In this document: positions 1-8,443 of the stretch, piece after piece | How positions within the stretch are numbered: the first letter of the stretch is position 1 | Layout: the number at the start of each line of letters is the position of its first letter | Source of the DNA: Lewinellaceae bacterium | GTDB taxonomy: Bacteria > Bacteroidota > Bacteroidia > Chitinophagales > Saprospiraceae | Assembly (NCBI GenBank): GCA_020636195.1 | Contig: JACJYH010000007.1 | Location: 62,001 to 126,000 of the forward strand | Direction: 5' to 3' | DNA: 64,000 bases | Translations under genes and position numbers: made by a program | Notes under the pieces: generated by a model | The model's database searches: none | What the model saw: only the letters and a program-made list of their open reading frames with translations | Told to the model about the DNA's origin: nothing

Positions 1-35
1 GATCAATACAATCTGCATTCCCGAAATTATAAAAT

Positions 36-434
36 ATGTTTAAGTTTAATTATGCTTTCTACATTGAAATAGATGCTAATGGCAGGCAACGACCTTTTAT
101 GACATTTAGTCCCAGTGATAATTATAAACACTTAGGGAATCTAGCATTTGGTCGAATGTCTAAGTCTGGAAGAATCCATGAAATTTTAAATGAGATAGGC
201 GAAGTATTGGACGGTAGAAAGGAGAAATATGATTTTGCTGGCGATGATTGGTGTATAGTAAACTTCAAGAAGGAAAGATCAACGATAATAAATGGAGTAT
301 TTGATTCTTTTGAGCCATTTGAGATGAACTCTATTGAAATACAAAGATTTATGCAAGATTGGTATGAATTTTTACTAAAATGGGAAAACAATGATATTCC
401 AGGATTAATTTATCCAGATAGCAGAGAAATTTAA
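36..434 (+). CDS. hypothetical protein, 132 aa
   Basis: I do not recognise this family. The protein is soluble, mixed in charge and rich in aromatic residues, with no signal peptide or membrane segment. It has a glycine/charged middle and an aromatic C-terminal part (around DWYEFLLKW, residues 108-116). The ATG at 36 follows an A-rich leader typical of this phylum. It stands alone, followed by a MITE-like repeat, in an accessory stretch of small genes. Size and composition resemble immunity or accessory proteins of polymorphic toxin loci, but no toxin gene is visible, so this is only a guess. The left context lies outside the window. Confidence 0.6.
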   Translation: MFKFNYAFYIEIDANGRQRPFMTFSPSDNYKHLGNLAFGRMSKSGRIHEILNEIGEVLDGRKEKYDFAGDDWCIVNFKKERSTIINGVFDSFEPFEMNSIEIQRFMQDWYEFLLKWENNDIPGLIYPDSREI

Positions 435-567
435 GTGAACCCTTATAATTTAGTTCTGGTGATAAAAGCATCGAGAAGTGTAAAGACATAATCTTTGTCC
501 TTCTCTGTAATTTTAGTGAGCTTACATAACCGCAATATTTTTCTGAAAGAAGTCTTTAAATTCCCCC

Positions 568-850
568 GTTCGGCGTAGGTTGCACCTACATCGTGGTTTT
601 TCACTGGATGTGATATAAATCTTGGTAGTTTGCCATAAATTTTATTTCTTTGTGATATGAGTACAAGATGCCAAATACATGATAAAGCTGGAACTTACTC
701 CATACATTTCAGGTGGTGGATTGGGTTGATATTTTTACAATGAAAATTTAGTAAAAATCAATATTGCAGATATATGATGGTTGTAATGTTTATAATCAAA
801 TTGGAATTTTGGCATCACTCAGTCGTAGGCGCAGCCTACGCCTAACGGGG
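568..850. repeat. MITE-like repeat, copy A
   Basis: First of three related intergenic elements (also 1684-1975 and 2699-2959). Its ends form imperfect terminal inverted repeats of about 29 bp: the left end reads CCCCGTTCGGCGTAGG and the reverse complement of the right end reads CCCCGTTAGGCGTAGG. Each end is itself a hairpin (CGTAGGT/ACCTAC on the left, CGTAGGC/GCCTACG on the right). The AT-rich core is shared with the other copies and has no ORF. It fills most of the gap between the genes ending at 434 and starting at 922. Non-autonomous MITE or REPIN-like DNA is the best reading. Confidence 0.7.
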
Positions 851-921
851 ATTAAATAGTTATATAAAGCTTCTACTTCATGGGCTTTGCAAGTAGTGAG
901 TTCATTTTAATTTGAGAAAGT

Positions 922-1659
922 ATGGCACAAAATTTTATAAAAAATATTCTTGAGCTTTTAATTGTATTTCCCATTATTTTGGTGACGTTGAACAAATCTG
1001 CTACAAGGTGGAAAGCTCTTATATTATTTGGACTATTTTTTATTTTCAACAGTTTCTTATTGGAACTGCCGCGTCAGATACCAGAATTTAAAATTATAAA
1101 TGGACATTGGAATTGGTCGGGGAAAATTTATGCTGTTCTGGGTTCGATATTGTTTTATTTAGGGATTAGAAAAAATTTAGGTCAATATAATTTTTTTACG
1201 TGGAGACAAAAAGAGTATTCCTTGAAACCAACTATTATCGCTTCAGTTGCCGTTTCGATTTTGACAATTGGAATTTCTTATTTCTTTTTTGGAAAATCAG
1301 AAATCGATATTGAAACCTTCTTTTTTCAAGGAACGATGCCAGGATTGGATGAAGAAATTGCGTTTAGAGGGATAATGTTGGGCCTCCTATCCACGACATT
1401 GAAACCAAAATTAAAAATTAATGGATTGAATATTAGTAATCCTTCGATATTGGTCACATCAATATTATTTGGATTAATACATTCCCTACAAATCGACAAT
1501 GAATGGAATATAAGAAACAATTGGATGTATTTTGGACAAACATTTTTGTTTGGTCTAATAGTAGGGTGGATGACCCTAAAGAGTGGAAGCATTCTTATAC
1601 CTTTGATATCACATAATTTGACAAATATGCTTGGTACGGTAACAACATGGATAAAATGA
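922..1659 (+). CDS. CPBP-family intramembrane metalloprotease
   Basis: A multi-spanning membrane protein of the CPBP (CAAX-protease and bacteriocin-processing, Abi) family. The family motifs are in the right order: EExxxR (E144, E145, R149 in DEEIAFRG), FxxxH (F183 to H187 in FGLIHS) and HNxxN (H231-N235 in HNLTN). These supply the glutamates and histidines of the catalytic site within the membrane. Hydrophobic helices cover most of the 245 residues and there is no cleavable signal. Family members cleave peptides in the membrane, act in bacteriocin self-immunity, or have unknown substrates. The substrate here is unknown. The gene is alone between two copies of the MITE-like repeat, with no peptide precursor seen beside it. 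Confidence 0.85.
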   Translation: MAQNFIKNILELLIVFPIILVTLNKSATRWKALILFGLFFIFNSFLLELPRQIPEFKIINGHWNWSGKIYAVLGSILFYLGIRKNLGQYNFFTWRQKEYSLKPTIIASVAVSILTIGISYFFFGKSEIDIETFFFQGTMPGLDEEIAFRGIMLGLLSTTLKPKLKINGLNISNPSILVTSILFGLIHSLQIDNEWNIRNNWMYFGQTFLFGLIVGWMTLKSGSILIPLISHNLTNMLGTVTTWIK

Positions 1660-1683
1660 GACAGGAAAGTGATAATAAGCACC

Positions 1684-1975
1684 AGTTCGGCGTAGGTTGC
1701 ACCTACGTCGCAGTGAAGCTATGGCTTCGCCATAAATCGTATTAGTTTGCCATAAAATTTATACATTTGCATAAATTATATGAGTACGGGATACCAAATT
1801 TATGATAAAACAGGATCCTACTATCTTACTTTTCAAGTCCTTGATTGGGTTGATATTTTCACAATGAAAATTTAGTAAAAATCAATATTGCAGATATATG
1901 ATGGATATAATGCTCATAATCAAATTAAAAATTTGGCAACACTCAGACCTAGGCGTAGCCCGCGCCTAGAAGGGG
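1684..1975. repeat. MITE-like repeat, copy B
   Basis: Second copy of the element at 568-850, with the same left hairpin (TTCGGCGTAGGTTGC...), a closely similar core and a more diverged right end (CCTAGGCGTAGCCCGCGCCTAG). It begins about 25 bp after the CPBP protease stop codon and its hairpins may end that transcript. No coding sequence inside. It makes up most of the 1660-2125 gap; the remainder holds a promoter-like box at 2101. Confidence 0.7.
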
Positions 1976-2100
1976 TATTTTTTGATGTATGATGCCTTTT
2001 CCCCCATTCGGATCTTCGTTGTTCCAATAGAGTTCCTGATCACTTTGCGGATATGAGTCAATAGTGTTTATTATTCATCCCACTATGGATAAAATAGTTT

Positions 2101-2108
2101 TATCTTTG
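2101..2108 (+). promoter_or_regulatory. Bacteroidota -7 box for the DUF4160/DUF2442 pair
   Basis: TATCTTTG fits the TAnnTTTG -7 consensus of Bacteroidota sigma factors and ends 17 bp before the ATG at 2126. No convincing TTTG -33 element is seen at the usual spacing, so it is a moderate prediction. Confidence 0.45.
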
Positions 2109-2125
2109 CAGTAATATTTTTGATT

Positions 2126-2386
2126 ATGCCAGAAATAAGTAGGTTTTATGGAATTATTATATACATGTATTATTTCGATCATGTTCCGCCTCATTTACAT
2201 GCCAAGTACAATGAAGATGAAGCCTTAATTTCAATTGAAAGTGGTGAAATAATGACAGGAAATATCCCCAAAAAACAATTGAGATTGGTGCAAGCATGGA
2301 TTGAATTGCATAGGGAAGAATTGTATGAAAACTTCAAACTCTTGACTAAAGAAAACCCAAGTTATTTTACTATTGATCCACTTTAA
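2126..2386 (+). CDS. DUF4160 domain protein
   Basis: A small soluble protein (86 aa from the ATG at 2126; a TTG two codons upstream is less likely). It matches DUF4160 from start to end: an N-terminal MPEISRFYG segment, an HxPPHxHA core (DHVPPHLHAKYNEDEA) and a C-terminal helix of the RLVQAWIELHREEL type. DUF4160 genes are often followed directly by DUF2442 genes, as here, 8 bp downstream. Such pairs have been proposed to behave like toxin-antitoxin modules, but the activity is not established. The histidine-rich motif suggests metal binding or a catalytic site, which is inference. Confidence 0.85.
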   Translation: MPEISRFYGIIIYMYYFDHVPPHLHAKYNEDEALISIESGEIMTGNIPKKQLRLVQAWIELHREELYENFKLLTKENPSYFTIDPL

Positions 2387-2394
2387 TAAATATT

Positions 2395-2670
2395 ATGTTA
2401 GCAAGAATTGAAAAAATATTAAGTATCGATGGCCACTCCATTATGTGTAAATGGACAAATGGTGATAAAAGAGTTATTGATTTTTCAAAAGTGGTAGCAA
2501 ATTATCCAGCAAAAATCAGAGAAAAGATACTTGATTTAGAAGTACTTGGCACTGTAGAATTAAATCAAGAAGCTAAAACTCTTCTCATACGAAATGTTTT
2601 GTCTTCAAATAATGGGGAAATAGATTTTTGCCCTGATGTACTATTTTATAATAGTGAATTGGTTAGCTAA
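2395..2670 (+). CDS. DUF2442 domain protein
   Basis: A 91-residue soluble protein starting 8 bp after the DUF4160 gene and probably cotranscribed with it. The pattern matches DUF2442: an N-terminal strand pair (KILSIDGHSIMCKWTNGD), an IDFSKVV strand and a C-terminal ...IDFCPDVLFYNS segment like the DISPEFLY ending of the family. DUF2442 partners are commonly described as possible antitoxins or DNA-binding regulators of DUF4160 proteins. The sequence shows the pairing but not the function. Both genes sit between MITE-like copies B and C, which fits a mobile accessory module. Confidence 0.8.
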   Translation: MLARIEKILSIDGHSIMCKWTNGDKRVIDFSKVVANYPAKIREKILDLEVLGTVELNQEAKTLLIRNVLSSNNGEIDFCPDVLFYNSELVS

Positions 2671-2698
2671 ATTTTTTAATTTCTTCAAACACAACCCC

Positions 2699-2959
2699 AG
2701 TTCGGCGTAGGTTGCACCTACGTCGAGGTGATGCTATGGCTTTGCCATGATTCTTGGTATTCTGCCATAAAATTTATACATTTGCATTAGATGAGCACAG
2801 GATACCAAATACATGATAAAGCTGGAACTTACTCCATACATTTCAGGTGGTGGATTGGGTTGATATTTTTACAATGAAAATTTAGTAGAAATCAATGTTG
2901 CAGATAAATGATGGTTGTAATGCTTCATAATCAAATTGGAATTTTTGGCAACACTTAGA
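2699..2959. repeat. MITE-like repeat, copy C
   Basis: Third copy of the element, starting 29 bp after the DUF2442 stop. It has the left hairpin with CGTAGGTTGCACCTACG and the same core as copy A, including the segment around 2800-2900 that is nearly identical to 680-770. The right terminal hairpin is missing: similarity stops at about 2955-2959, where the Rpn gene fragment ends. This copy is therefore truncated, or the join with the Rpn fragment removed its end. It fills the 2671-2954 gap. Confidence 0.65.
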
Positions 2960-3425
2960 CCACCTTACCATGCTCCCTCAATATGTTGAGAATCTGCTCT
3001 TCTGACAGGTCTGTGATATTTGAAATCAATGAGATAGCCACACCGTTCTCATATGCTTTTAGTACTATTTCAGTTTGCTTATTTCTAATACCAATCTGCT
3101 CACCTTTTTGGATACCAATTTGTTCTCCTATCTGGATGCCAATTTGTTCTCCAATTTGTTGATTCTCTTCAGCAATGCGTGTGTACGTGGTCATAATATC
3201 TTCTTTTATGGGCTCTGGAATGGTTTCTAATATCTTTTTTATTTCTTTGGGATGTATATCGGATGCCGACAAGACATAAACAAATGTCTGTTTCAAAAAG
3301 TTCCTATCTTCGAGTTCATCGTGAAATACTGAAAATACCCTTGTGATATCTTCTGCTAACTTTGCAGGATCATGTCTCCACTTTTGTGCAACCAAGGCGA
3401 CGGCCACGACTAAATCAATGTCTTT
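2955..3425 (-). pseudogene. Rpn-family (PD-(D/E)XK) nuclease/transposase, C-terminal fragment
   Basis: About 155 residues resembling only the C-terminal part of Rpn (recombination-promoting nuclease, PDDEXK transposase family) proteins: a helical segment, a low-complexity run of GIQIGEQIG-type heptad-like repeats (roughly residues 100-125 of the readable part), and a terminal SxEQILNILRE helix. The N-terminal nuclease domain with its catalytic acidic residues is absent. Homologous-looking codons continue upstream of the first possible start (GTG at 3407) back to the stop codon of the next gene at 3426-3428, so the 5' part has been lost. Probably not expressed as a working protein. Confidence 0.7.
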
Positions 3426-4511
3426 TCAATATTTTCTTTCAAAAGTCTTACCATTGAACATAAATACACCACTTGGACTGGCACCGCCGAACCATAATTC
3501 GCCACTTTTTGTCTTATAAATTGTCCATATGTGGTTGCTTTCCAGACCATCTTCTTTGCTAAAATTTTCTACGGTTTTGCCATCAAATCTCCACACTCCT
3601 GATCCTGAAGTGCCAAACCAAATATTACCAAAAGAATCTTCTCCAATAGAAAATGCTTTCTCAAGTGAATTGCCTTTAGTGTCTTCTTGGCTTAATTTAT
3701 TTTGGGAAGTAAAATTGATAATTTCTTTTCCATTATACTTCAAAATGCCGCTACCATTATTAGCAATCCAAAGATTTTCGTGGCTATCTTCCATGATATC
3801 CCGTACATGCATTGAACCAGGCACACCATTTTGGCGCAGATATTCATTAGAAATTATTGAAAAATCTGTGCCATTGTAACCAATCACTTTTGAATAGGTT
3901 CCAATCCAAAAAGTACCATTTTTTAATTTTATAAAACGGGTTGATACAGAATTGTTAAATACATCTCCTGTATCTCTCGGAACAGGAAATGATCTAAAAG
4001 TAAGGCCTTTTTTATTGTAGTGTAAAATGCCGGGCCGTCCATCTCGATCACCATGACGGTTGCTATATCCAGCCACAGGATCACTCATAAACCATAGGTC
4101 AGTTCCACTTAATTCCCAGTCTTCATAGGATAAAAAATTTCTCTCAGTGTACACCTTCATCTTTTGACCATCGTAGGTACTCAACCCTCTACCACATTCA
4201 AACCAGATAATTCCGGACTCATCTTCATAAATATTTCTTACTTGGTTATTGCTGAGTCCATTTTCAGTAGTAAAATATGTGAAGATGCCTTCTCGAAGCA
4301 TACAGGCACCTTCTCTGTCGCTGCCAAACCAAGTATTGCCATGACTATCTTCTAAAAATGCTCGAACTCCTGAGACGAAATGTAATCTTGCTGTTTCGAA
4401 TTCAGTTTTTGTATTCTGATCATACTTTTGTGCTTGGAGCAACGAATCTTGATAACTTGAAATTACAAGAAAGATCAAAATGAAATTTACAAATTTAACA
4501 TGTGCATTCAT
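3426..4511 (-). CDS. secreted two-component-type beta-propeller repeat protein
   Basis: The ATG at 4511 gives an N-terminal signal peptide (hydrophobic stretch FVNFILIFLVISS followed by ...LLQAQ). The mature part is built from about six Reg_prop repeats of the form EDSxGxxWFG...G...Y.G, for example EDSHGNTWFG, EDESGIIWFE, EDSHENLWIA, EDSFGNIWFG. These repeats form the periplasmic sensor propeller of hybrid two-component systems. Here no kinase or HTH domain follows, so it is a free exported propeller that may bind a ligand or a partner. Its stop codon abuts the broken Rpn gene, so its true C-terminus could have been altered. The upstream TTG at 4532 is a poorer start. Confidence 0.8.
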   Translation of the reverse strand: MNAHVKFVNFILIFLVISSYQDSLLQAQKYDQNTKTEFETARLHFVSGVRAFLEDSHGNTWFGSDREGACMLREGIFTYFTTENGLSNNQVRNIYEDESGIIWFECGRGLSTYDGQKMKVYTERNFLSYEDWELSGTDLWFMSDPVAGYSNRHGDRDGRPGILHYNKKGLTFRSFPVPRDTGDVFNNSVSTRFIKLKNGTFWIGTYSKVIGYNGTDFSIISNEYLRQNGVPGSMHVRDIMEDSHENLWIANNGSGILKYNGKEIINFTSQNKLSQEDTKGNSLEKAFSIGEDSFGNIWFGTSGSGVWRFDGKTVENFSKEDGLESNHIWTIYKTKSGELWFGGASPSGVFMFNGKTFERKY

Positions 4512-4551
4512 CTGAACATCATTGGAGATCAATCATTTTTTATATTAACCA

Positions 4552-5145
4552 TTAGTCTTCATAATCTAATCTTTCCTTGAAAAAACCCTTGGCAATCATT
4601 GCAATCCCTATGAAGAGCAGCATAAAGTAAATCCTTTTTATAACTATGGCAAGTGTAAAACATAACACTAACAGGGAAATTCCCACAATAAAATAGAACA
4701 TTCTTCCACTTGTGCTATTACGATCATGAATTTTTTGAACATTTGTGAATTGATCCATGGCCTCGCCCATTGGTAAAAATCTGAAATCAATTTGTGGTAA
4801 CGCTTCTTCCTCTGATCGACCTTCTTTGACCAAATTTGTCAACTTTCTTCTCTCGATCAACTTCAAATTCTGGGTTTCCTTCTGTACCATCTTTTGCAAA
4901 GTTTGCTCATCGATTCCAACCAACTCATTGGAAGAAAAAGGGTCAATGCCTACTACCAATAAATGCCGGACCTTCTCCTGATATTTTTCACCTAAGATAT
5001 TTTGAGCGCTGAGGATGATTTGATTGATTTCATTTTCATAAAATCCTTCTTCTTTCAGGTACGCATGAATTTGATCTCTTGACTTTTGCCCTTGTAGATC
5101 TTCGGCTATCTTGGTTGCATATTTGATTTTCTCTTTGTATTCCAT
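4552..5145 (-). CDS. hypothetical membrane protein, 197 aa
   Basis: I do not recognise this family. The first 130 residues are charged and predicted helical (two similar KIAEDLxGQKSRDQI / LKEEGFYENEINQI segments that look like a small helical-bundle repeat). Two adjacent transmembrane helices follow at about residues 147-185 (MFYFIVGISLLVLCFTLAIVI and YFMLLFIGIAMIAKGFF), with a short acidic tail. The bulk should face the cytoplasm. It precedes the propeller gene on the same strand, with about 40 bp between them, and they may share a transcript. Confidence 0.65.
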   Translation of the reverse strand: MEYKEKIKYATKIAEDLQGQKSRDQIHAYLKEEGFYENEINQIILSAQNILGEKYQEKVRHLLVVGIDPFSSNELVGIDEQTLQKMVQKETQNLKLIERRKLTNLVKEGRSEEEALPQIDFRFLPMGEAMDQFTNVQKIHDRNSTSGRMFYFIVGISLLVLCFTLAIVIKRIYFMLLFIGIAMIAKGFFKERLDYED

Positions 5146-5501
5146 GTCATACTAATGTTTAAATAATATTTTTTTACCACTTGCTAACTGAATATTTGCT
5201 AACCCTTGACGCATTACATACACATAATTTTAAAGAATAAAAAAATGCGATCACTTGAACAAATGTAGCAACTTAAACTCAAAGATATTTTATTTTAATT
5301 GTATTTCAAAAATGCGCTGATTTTGTGGCCGAACAAATCAAATTACTATGACTTTTACTCTACAGATTTTCTTATAAAAGGCAAAAATAGAATCAACAAT
5401 TTTCCAAAATCAAACGTTGATGTCTTTTTCGATTCAGATTTTTCATTATTTTTGTCAATCGACAATTTCACCATTCCAAACCAAAAATATGCATATCATT
5501 T
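5146..5501. other. intergenic region with a probable bestrophin promoter
   Basis: This divergent gap separates the minus-strand membrane-protein gene from bestrophin. A TATTTTTG box at 5447-5454 (plus strand) fits the Bacteroidota -7 consensus and lies 47 bp before the bestrophin ATG. A 69-codon open frame crosses the area but contains that promoter, starts with TTG and has no recognisable features, so I do not call it. Nothing else is seen. Confidence 0.45.
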
Positions 5502-6521
5502 ATGTTAGTTAGAAAAACCATCCCTTTAGAAAGTATCGTAAATTTTTCCGGAATTCATTTGGTTTGGTTGCTTCTATATTCCACATTGGTGACGGTTTTG
5601 TATGAATACGCAGGATGGAAGTGGATTGCGATTCCATTCGTTCCGGTTACTCTCATCGGTACCGCATTAGCGTTTTACTTAGGTTTCAAAAACAGCCAAG
5701 CATACGATAGATTGTGGGAAGCAAGAAAAATATGGGGTGCCATCGTCAATAGCAGCAGAACGTGGGGAAGTTTGGTTGTGGCATTGGTCAGAAATCCTGA
5801 ATCATCAGAATCGCAACTACAATCGATAAAAACGAAGCTGATTTATAGGCACATTGCTTGGTTGTACACATTGAGAGAACAGTTGCTTATCCCGACTCAA
5901 TGGGAACATGTCAGCCTTAGGAAACATTTTGGTAGCATAAATGTCAAAAGAAGAGATCAGTTTGGGGTAGGAAAGTTCAAAGAATATCTCACAGAAAAGC
6001 AAGAAAAATCCTATTTTTCAGAGAGCGACCAATGGAAAAATGCTGCGAATGGTGCGACCCAAATCATCAACATACAAATCAAGGAAATAGCTAAATTGTG
6101 GGAAACCCAGTATTTGGACCTATTTCATCAAATAGAATTGCAAAGTGTACTAAGTGATTTTTATACTTTCCAAGGACAAGCGGAGCGCATCAAAAAATTT
6201 CCTCTTCCACGTCAATACGCCAATTCAAGTCTTATCTTCAATGGTATTTTTATTTTCTTATTACCGCTGGGCATTGTGGCTGAATTCGCAAAGTTAGGTG
6301 ACAATGGTATCTGGTGGACCATTCCATTTGCTGCCTTGGTCTCATGGGTTTATGTGATTATGGAGTTGGTAGGCGATTATTCTGAAAACCCTTTTGAAGG
6401 ATTGGCCAATGATATTCCGATGCTTGCCATATGTAGGACAATAGAAATTGACCTTTTGGAAATTTTGGGAGAAACAGATTTGCCGGAGCCAATAAAACCG
6501 GTCAATGACATCCTTATGTAG
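5502..6521 (+). CDS. bestrophin-family chloride/anion channel
   Basis: A 339-residue membrane protein of the bestrophin (UPF0187) family. Characteristic features are the N-terminal ...VNFSGIHLVWLLLYSTLVTV helix, the signature segment FKNSQAYDRLWEARKIWGAIVNSSRTW (about residues 65-92), and the C-terminal pair of helices followed by the NPFEGLANDIPM motif near residue 304, which forms the calcium-clasp-like region. Bacterial homologues form pentameric channels. The gene is followed after 31 bp by a beta-carbonic anhydrase. That pairing suggests bicarbonate passage coupled to CO2/bicarbonate interconversion, as for some algal bestrophins. The coupling is inferred from neighbourhood only. Confidence 0.9.
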   Translation: MLVRKTIPLESIVNFSGIHLVWLLLYSTLVTVLYEYAGWKWIAIPFVPVTLIGTALAFYLGFKNSQAYDRLWEARKIWGAIVNSSRTWGSLVVALVRNPESSESQLQSIKTKLIYRHIAWLYTLREQLLIPTQWEHVSLRKHFGSINVKRRDQFGVGKFKEYLTEKQEKSYFSESDQWKNAANGATQIINIQIKEIAKLWETQYLDLFHQIELQSVLSDFYTFQGQAERIKKFPLPRQYANSSLIFNGIFIFLLPLGIVAEFAKLGDNGIWWTIPFAALVSWVYVIMELVGDYSENPFEGLANDIPMLAICRTIEIDLLEILGETDLPEPIKPVNDILM

Positions 6522-6552
6522 AACTTAATTCAATAAACCTAAACAAATAAAT

Positions 6553-7203
6553 ATGGATTTATACAATCAAATTTTCAATAACAACAGAGAATGGGTAAAA
6601 AACAAAAAGGCATCCAACGATGATTTTTTTAATCATCTAGCTGAAGGTCAAAATCCTGAAATATTGTATATCGGATGCAGCGATAGTAGAGTGACAGCAG
6701 AAGAAATGACAGGCGTCGAGCCGGGGCAAATGTTTGTACACAGAAATATAGCCAATCTAGTTCCCAATAATGACAATAGTTCTGCATCAGTGATAGAGTA
6801 TTCAGTAGCACATTTGAAAGTGAAACATATAGTTGTATGCGGCCATTACTTCTGTGGCGGTGTGAAAGCTGCCATGCAAGCAGCGGATTTGGGGATATTG
6901 AATCCTTGGCTTCGAAATATCAGAGATGTGTACAGATTGCATAAGGAAGAATTGAATAGCATCACTGATGAAAAGGCGCGTTATAACAGATTGGTAGAAC
7001 TCAATGTTCAAGAACAGTGTGCTAATGTCATCAAGATGGCCACCTGGCAAAAAAGTTTTCTTTCCAATGGATTTCCTCATGTTCATGGATGGGTATTCGA
7101 CGTCCAAACTGGGGAATTGATTGATCTAAAAATTAATTTCAACAAAATACTATCTAATATCAGAGAAATTTACGACTTAGGTTTGGGAAAATCAAATGTG
7201 TAA
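6553..7203 (+). CDS. can: beta-class carbonic anhydrase
   Basis: Interconverts CO2 and bicarbonate in the cytoplasm using one zinc ion. The zinc ligands and catalytic dyad are all present: C42, D44 and R46 in CSDSRVTAEE, then H98 and C101 in GHYFCGGVKAA. The length (216 aa) is normal and there is no export signal. It probably shares a transcript with the bestrophin gene upstream (31 bp) and perhaps with the NAD-binding protein downstream (33 bp). Together with bestrophin it may balance internal bicarbonate for carboxylation reactions or pH. Confidence 0.93.
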   Translation: MDLYNQIFNNNREWVKNKKASNDDFFNHLAEGQNPEILYIGCSDSRVTAEEMTGVEPGQMFVHRNIANLVPNNDNSSASVIEYSVAHLKVKHIVVCGHYFCGGVKAAMQAADLGILNPWLRNIRDVYRLHKEELNSITDEKARYNRLVELNVQEQCANVIKMATWQKSFLSNGFPHVHGWVFDVQTGELIDLKINFNKILSNIREIYDLGLGKSNV

Positions 7204-7236
7204 TATCTCACAAATTAACTTCTTTAATACAAAACA

Positions 7237-7893
7237 ATGAAAGTAATAATCACTGGTGTGACAGGAATGGTTGGTGAAGGTGTGATGCTGGTATGCCTTG
7301 ATCATCCGGAAGTCACAGAAGTTTTGACTATAAGTCGAAGGACTTCAGGCCATACCCACAGCAAACTCAAAGAATTGCTCATTGATGACTTTTCAAAAAT
7401 ACATCAATATCGCAACCAACTTTCAGAGTATGATGCATGCTTTTTTTGCGCTGGTGTCAGCTCGGTGGGTGAAACCGAAGAATCCTTCACAAAGAAAACC
7501 TGCGATTTTGTAGTACCTTTTGCGGAGTTTTTAGCAGAAATTCAGCCAAAAATGGTCTTCACATATGTTTCAGGCACCGGCACAGACAGTACGGAGAAAG
7601 GTAAAACCATGTGGGCAAGGGTGAAAGGAAGAACTGAAAATGCTGTTGCCAAATTGGGTTTTAGAGGCGTGTATAATTTTCGACCGGGAATGATGAAACC
7701 GATGAAAGGACAAAGAAATTTAAACTTCATCTATAAGGTTGCAGGAGCGACATATCCTATTTGGAGCATAATCTTTCCTAAATGGACGTGCACTCTCCAA
7801 GAAGTGGGCCTGGCAATGATCCACTGTGTGATTAGGGGATATCCGAGCACCATATTGGAAGTAGTTGATATGAAGAAACAAGCACTTCGATAA
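7237..7893 (+). CDS. atypical SDR / NAD(P)-binding Rossmann-fold protein
   Basis: The N-terminus shows an extended-SDR-type nucleotide-binding motif, ITGVTGMVGEGV (residues 4-15; TGxxGxxG). An arginine shortly after the second strand (SRRTSG) favours NADP. The usual YxxxK pair is not clear: VKGRTENAVAKLGF occupies the helix position, which is common in atypical SDRs of the YbjT/NmrA or HIM1 type. The length, 218 aa, fits these short proteins. Substrate unknown. It follows the carbonic anhydrase gene by 33 bp on the same strand, without an obvious functional link. Confidence 0.75.
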   Translation: MKVIITGVTGMVGEGVMLVCLDHPEVTEVLTISRRTSGHTHSKLKELLIDDFSKIHQYRNQLSEYDACFFCAGVSSVGETEESFTKKTCDFVVPFAEFLAEIQPKMVFTYVSGTGTDSTEKGKTMWARVKGRTENAVAKLGFRGVYNFRPGMMKPMKGQRNLNFIYKVAGATYPIWSIIFPKWTCTLQEVGLAMIHCVIRGYPSTILEVVDMKKQALR

Positions 7894-7895
7894 GA

Positions 7896-8315
7896 TTATT
7901 TCCTTCTTATCATTATTTTCCTTCTTGATGCCAAGGAAGGGATGGGAGCATTATACGTGTTCAATCCATCAATAAAAACAATAATCCCAAATCCCATCAT
8001 GCCATAATAGATAAAACCGGAACCTTCCCAAATAGTACTGACCGTTAATCCAAAACCAAATATAAATAAAATAATTCCTATAGCCATTTGTAATTTTGCT
8101 TGTCCTTTTATAATCATCGCATTTTGGTACTGAATGATGTATTCATCGATATGCAGCTTAGCATAATTGATGGATTCACTATCGTAATTATCAGAAAGCT
8201 TTTCTATTTCTGATTCAATAGTTTCAAAATCTTTACCCTCATAAGCAAGATTTCTGACGATATCTATTAAATGTGATTTCAAAATTACAATGAAATTAGT
8301 ATTTACATTCTCCAA
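7896..8315 (-). CDS. hypothetical membrane protein, 139 aa
   Basis: Family not recognised. The first 80 residues are helical and charged (DFETIESEIEKLSDNYDSESI...). They are followed by two transmembrane helices at about residues 79-98 (IGIILFIFGFGLTVSTIW) and 102-118 (FIYYGMMGFGIIVFIDG) and a basic tail ending RRKIMIRRK. The layout, a soluble helical N-terminal part and a C-terminal helical hairpin in the membrane, resembles the protein at 4552-5145, but no clear sequence identity was found. It converges with the SDR gene, 2 bp apart. Confidence 0.6.
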   Translation of the reverse strand: MENVNTNFIVILKSHLIDIVRNLAYEGKDFETIESEIEKLSDNYDSESINYAKLHIDEYIIQYQNAMIIKGQAKLQMAIGIILFIFGFGLTVSTIWEGSGFIYYGMMGFGIIVFIDGLNTYNAPIPSLASRRKIMIRRK

Positions 8316-8366
8316 AATATGCCATATGTCACATTAATCCTGAAAGGGAATAATTATTCTTTAAGA

Positions 8367-8400
8367 TTGTTGTAAATTAAATTATGATGTGATATCTTTG
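8367..8400 (+). promoter_or_regulatory. promoter upstream of the (AACAC)n lipoprotein gene
   Basis: A TATCTTTG -7 box at 8393-8400 has a TTGT/GTTG -33-like element about 22 bp upstream. Transcription would begin near 8407, before the ATG at 8439 and the pentanucleotide repeat, so the mRNA includes the repeat. Confidence 0.55.
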
Positions 8401-8443
8401 ACGTGATAATTTTTTTTCTATTTTAAAACTTTTTTAACATGTT

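Noticed and set aside
5299..5508. 69-codon plus-strand open frame before bestrophin
   Set aside because: TTG start, no recognisable features, and it overlaps the likely bestrophin promoter at 5447-5454.
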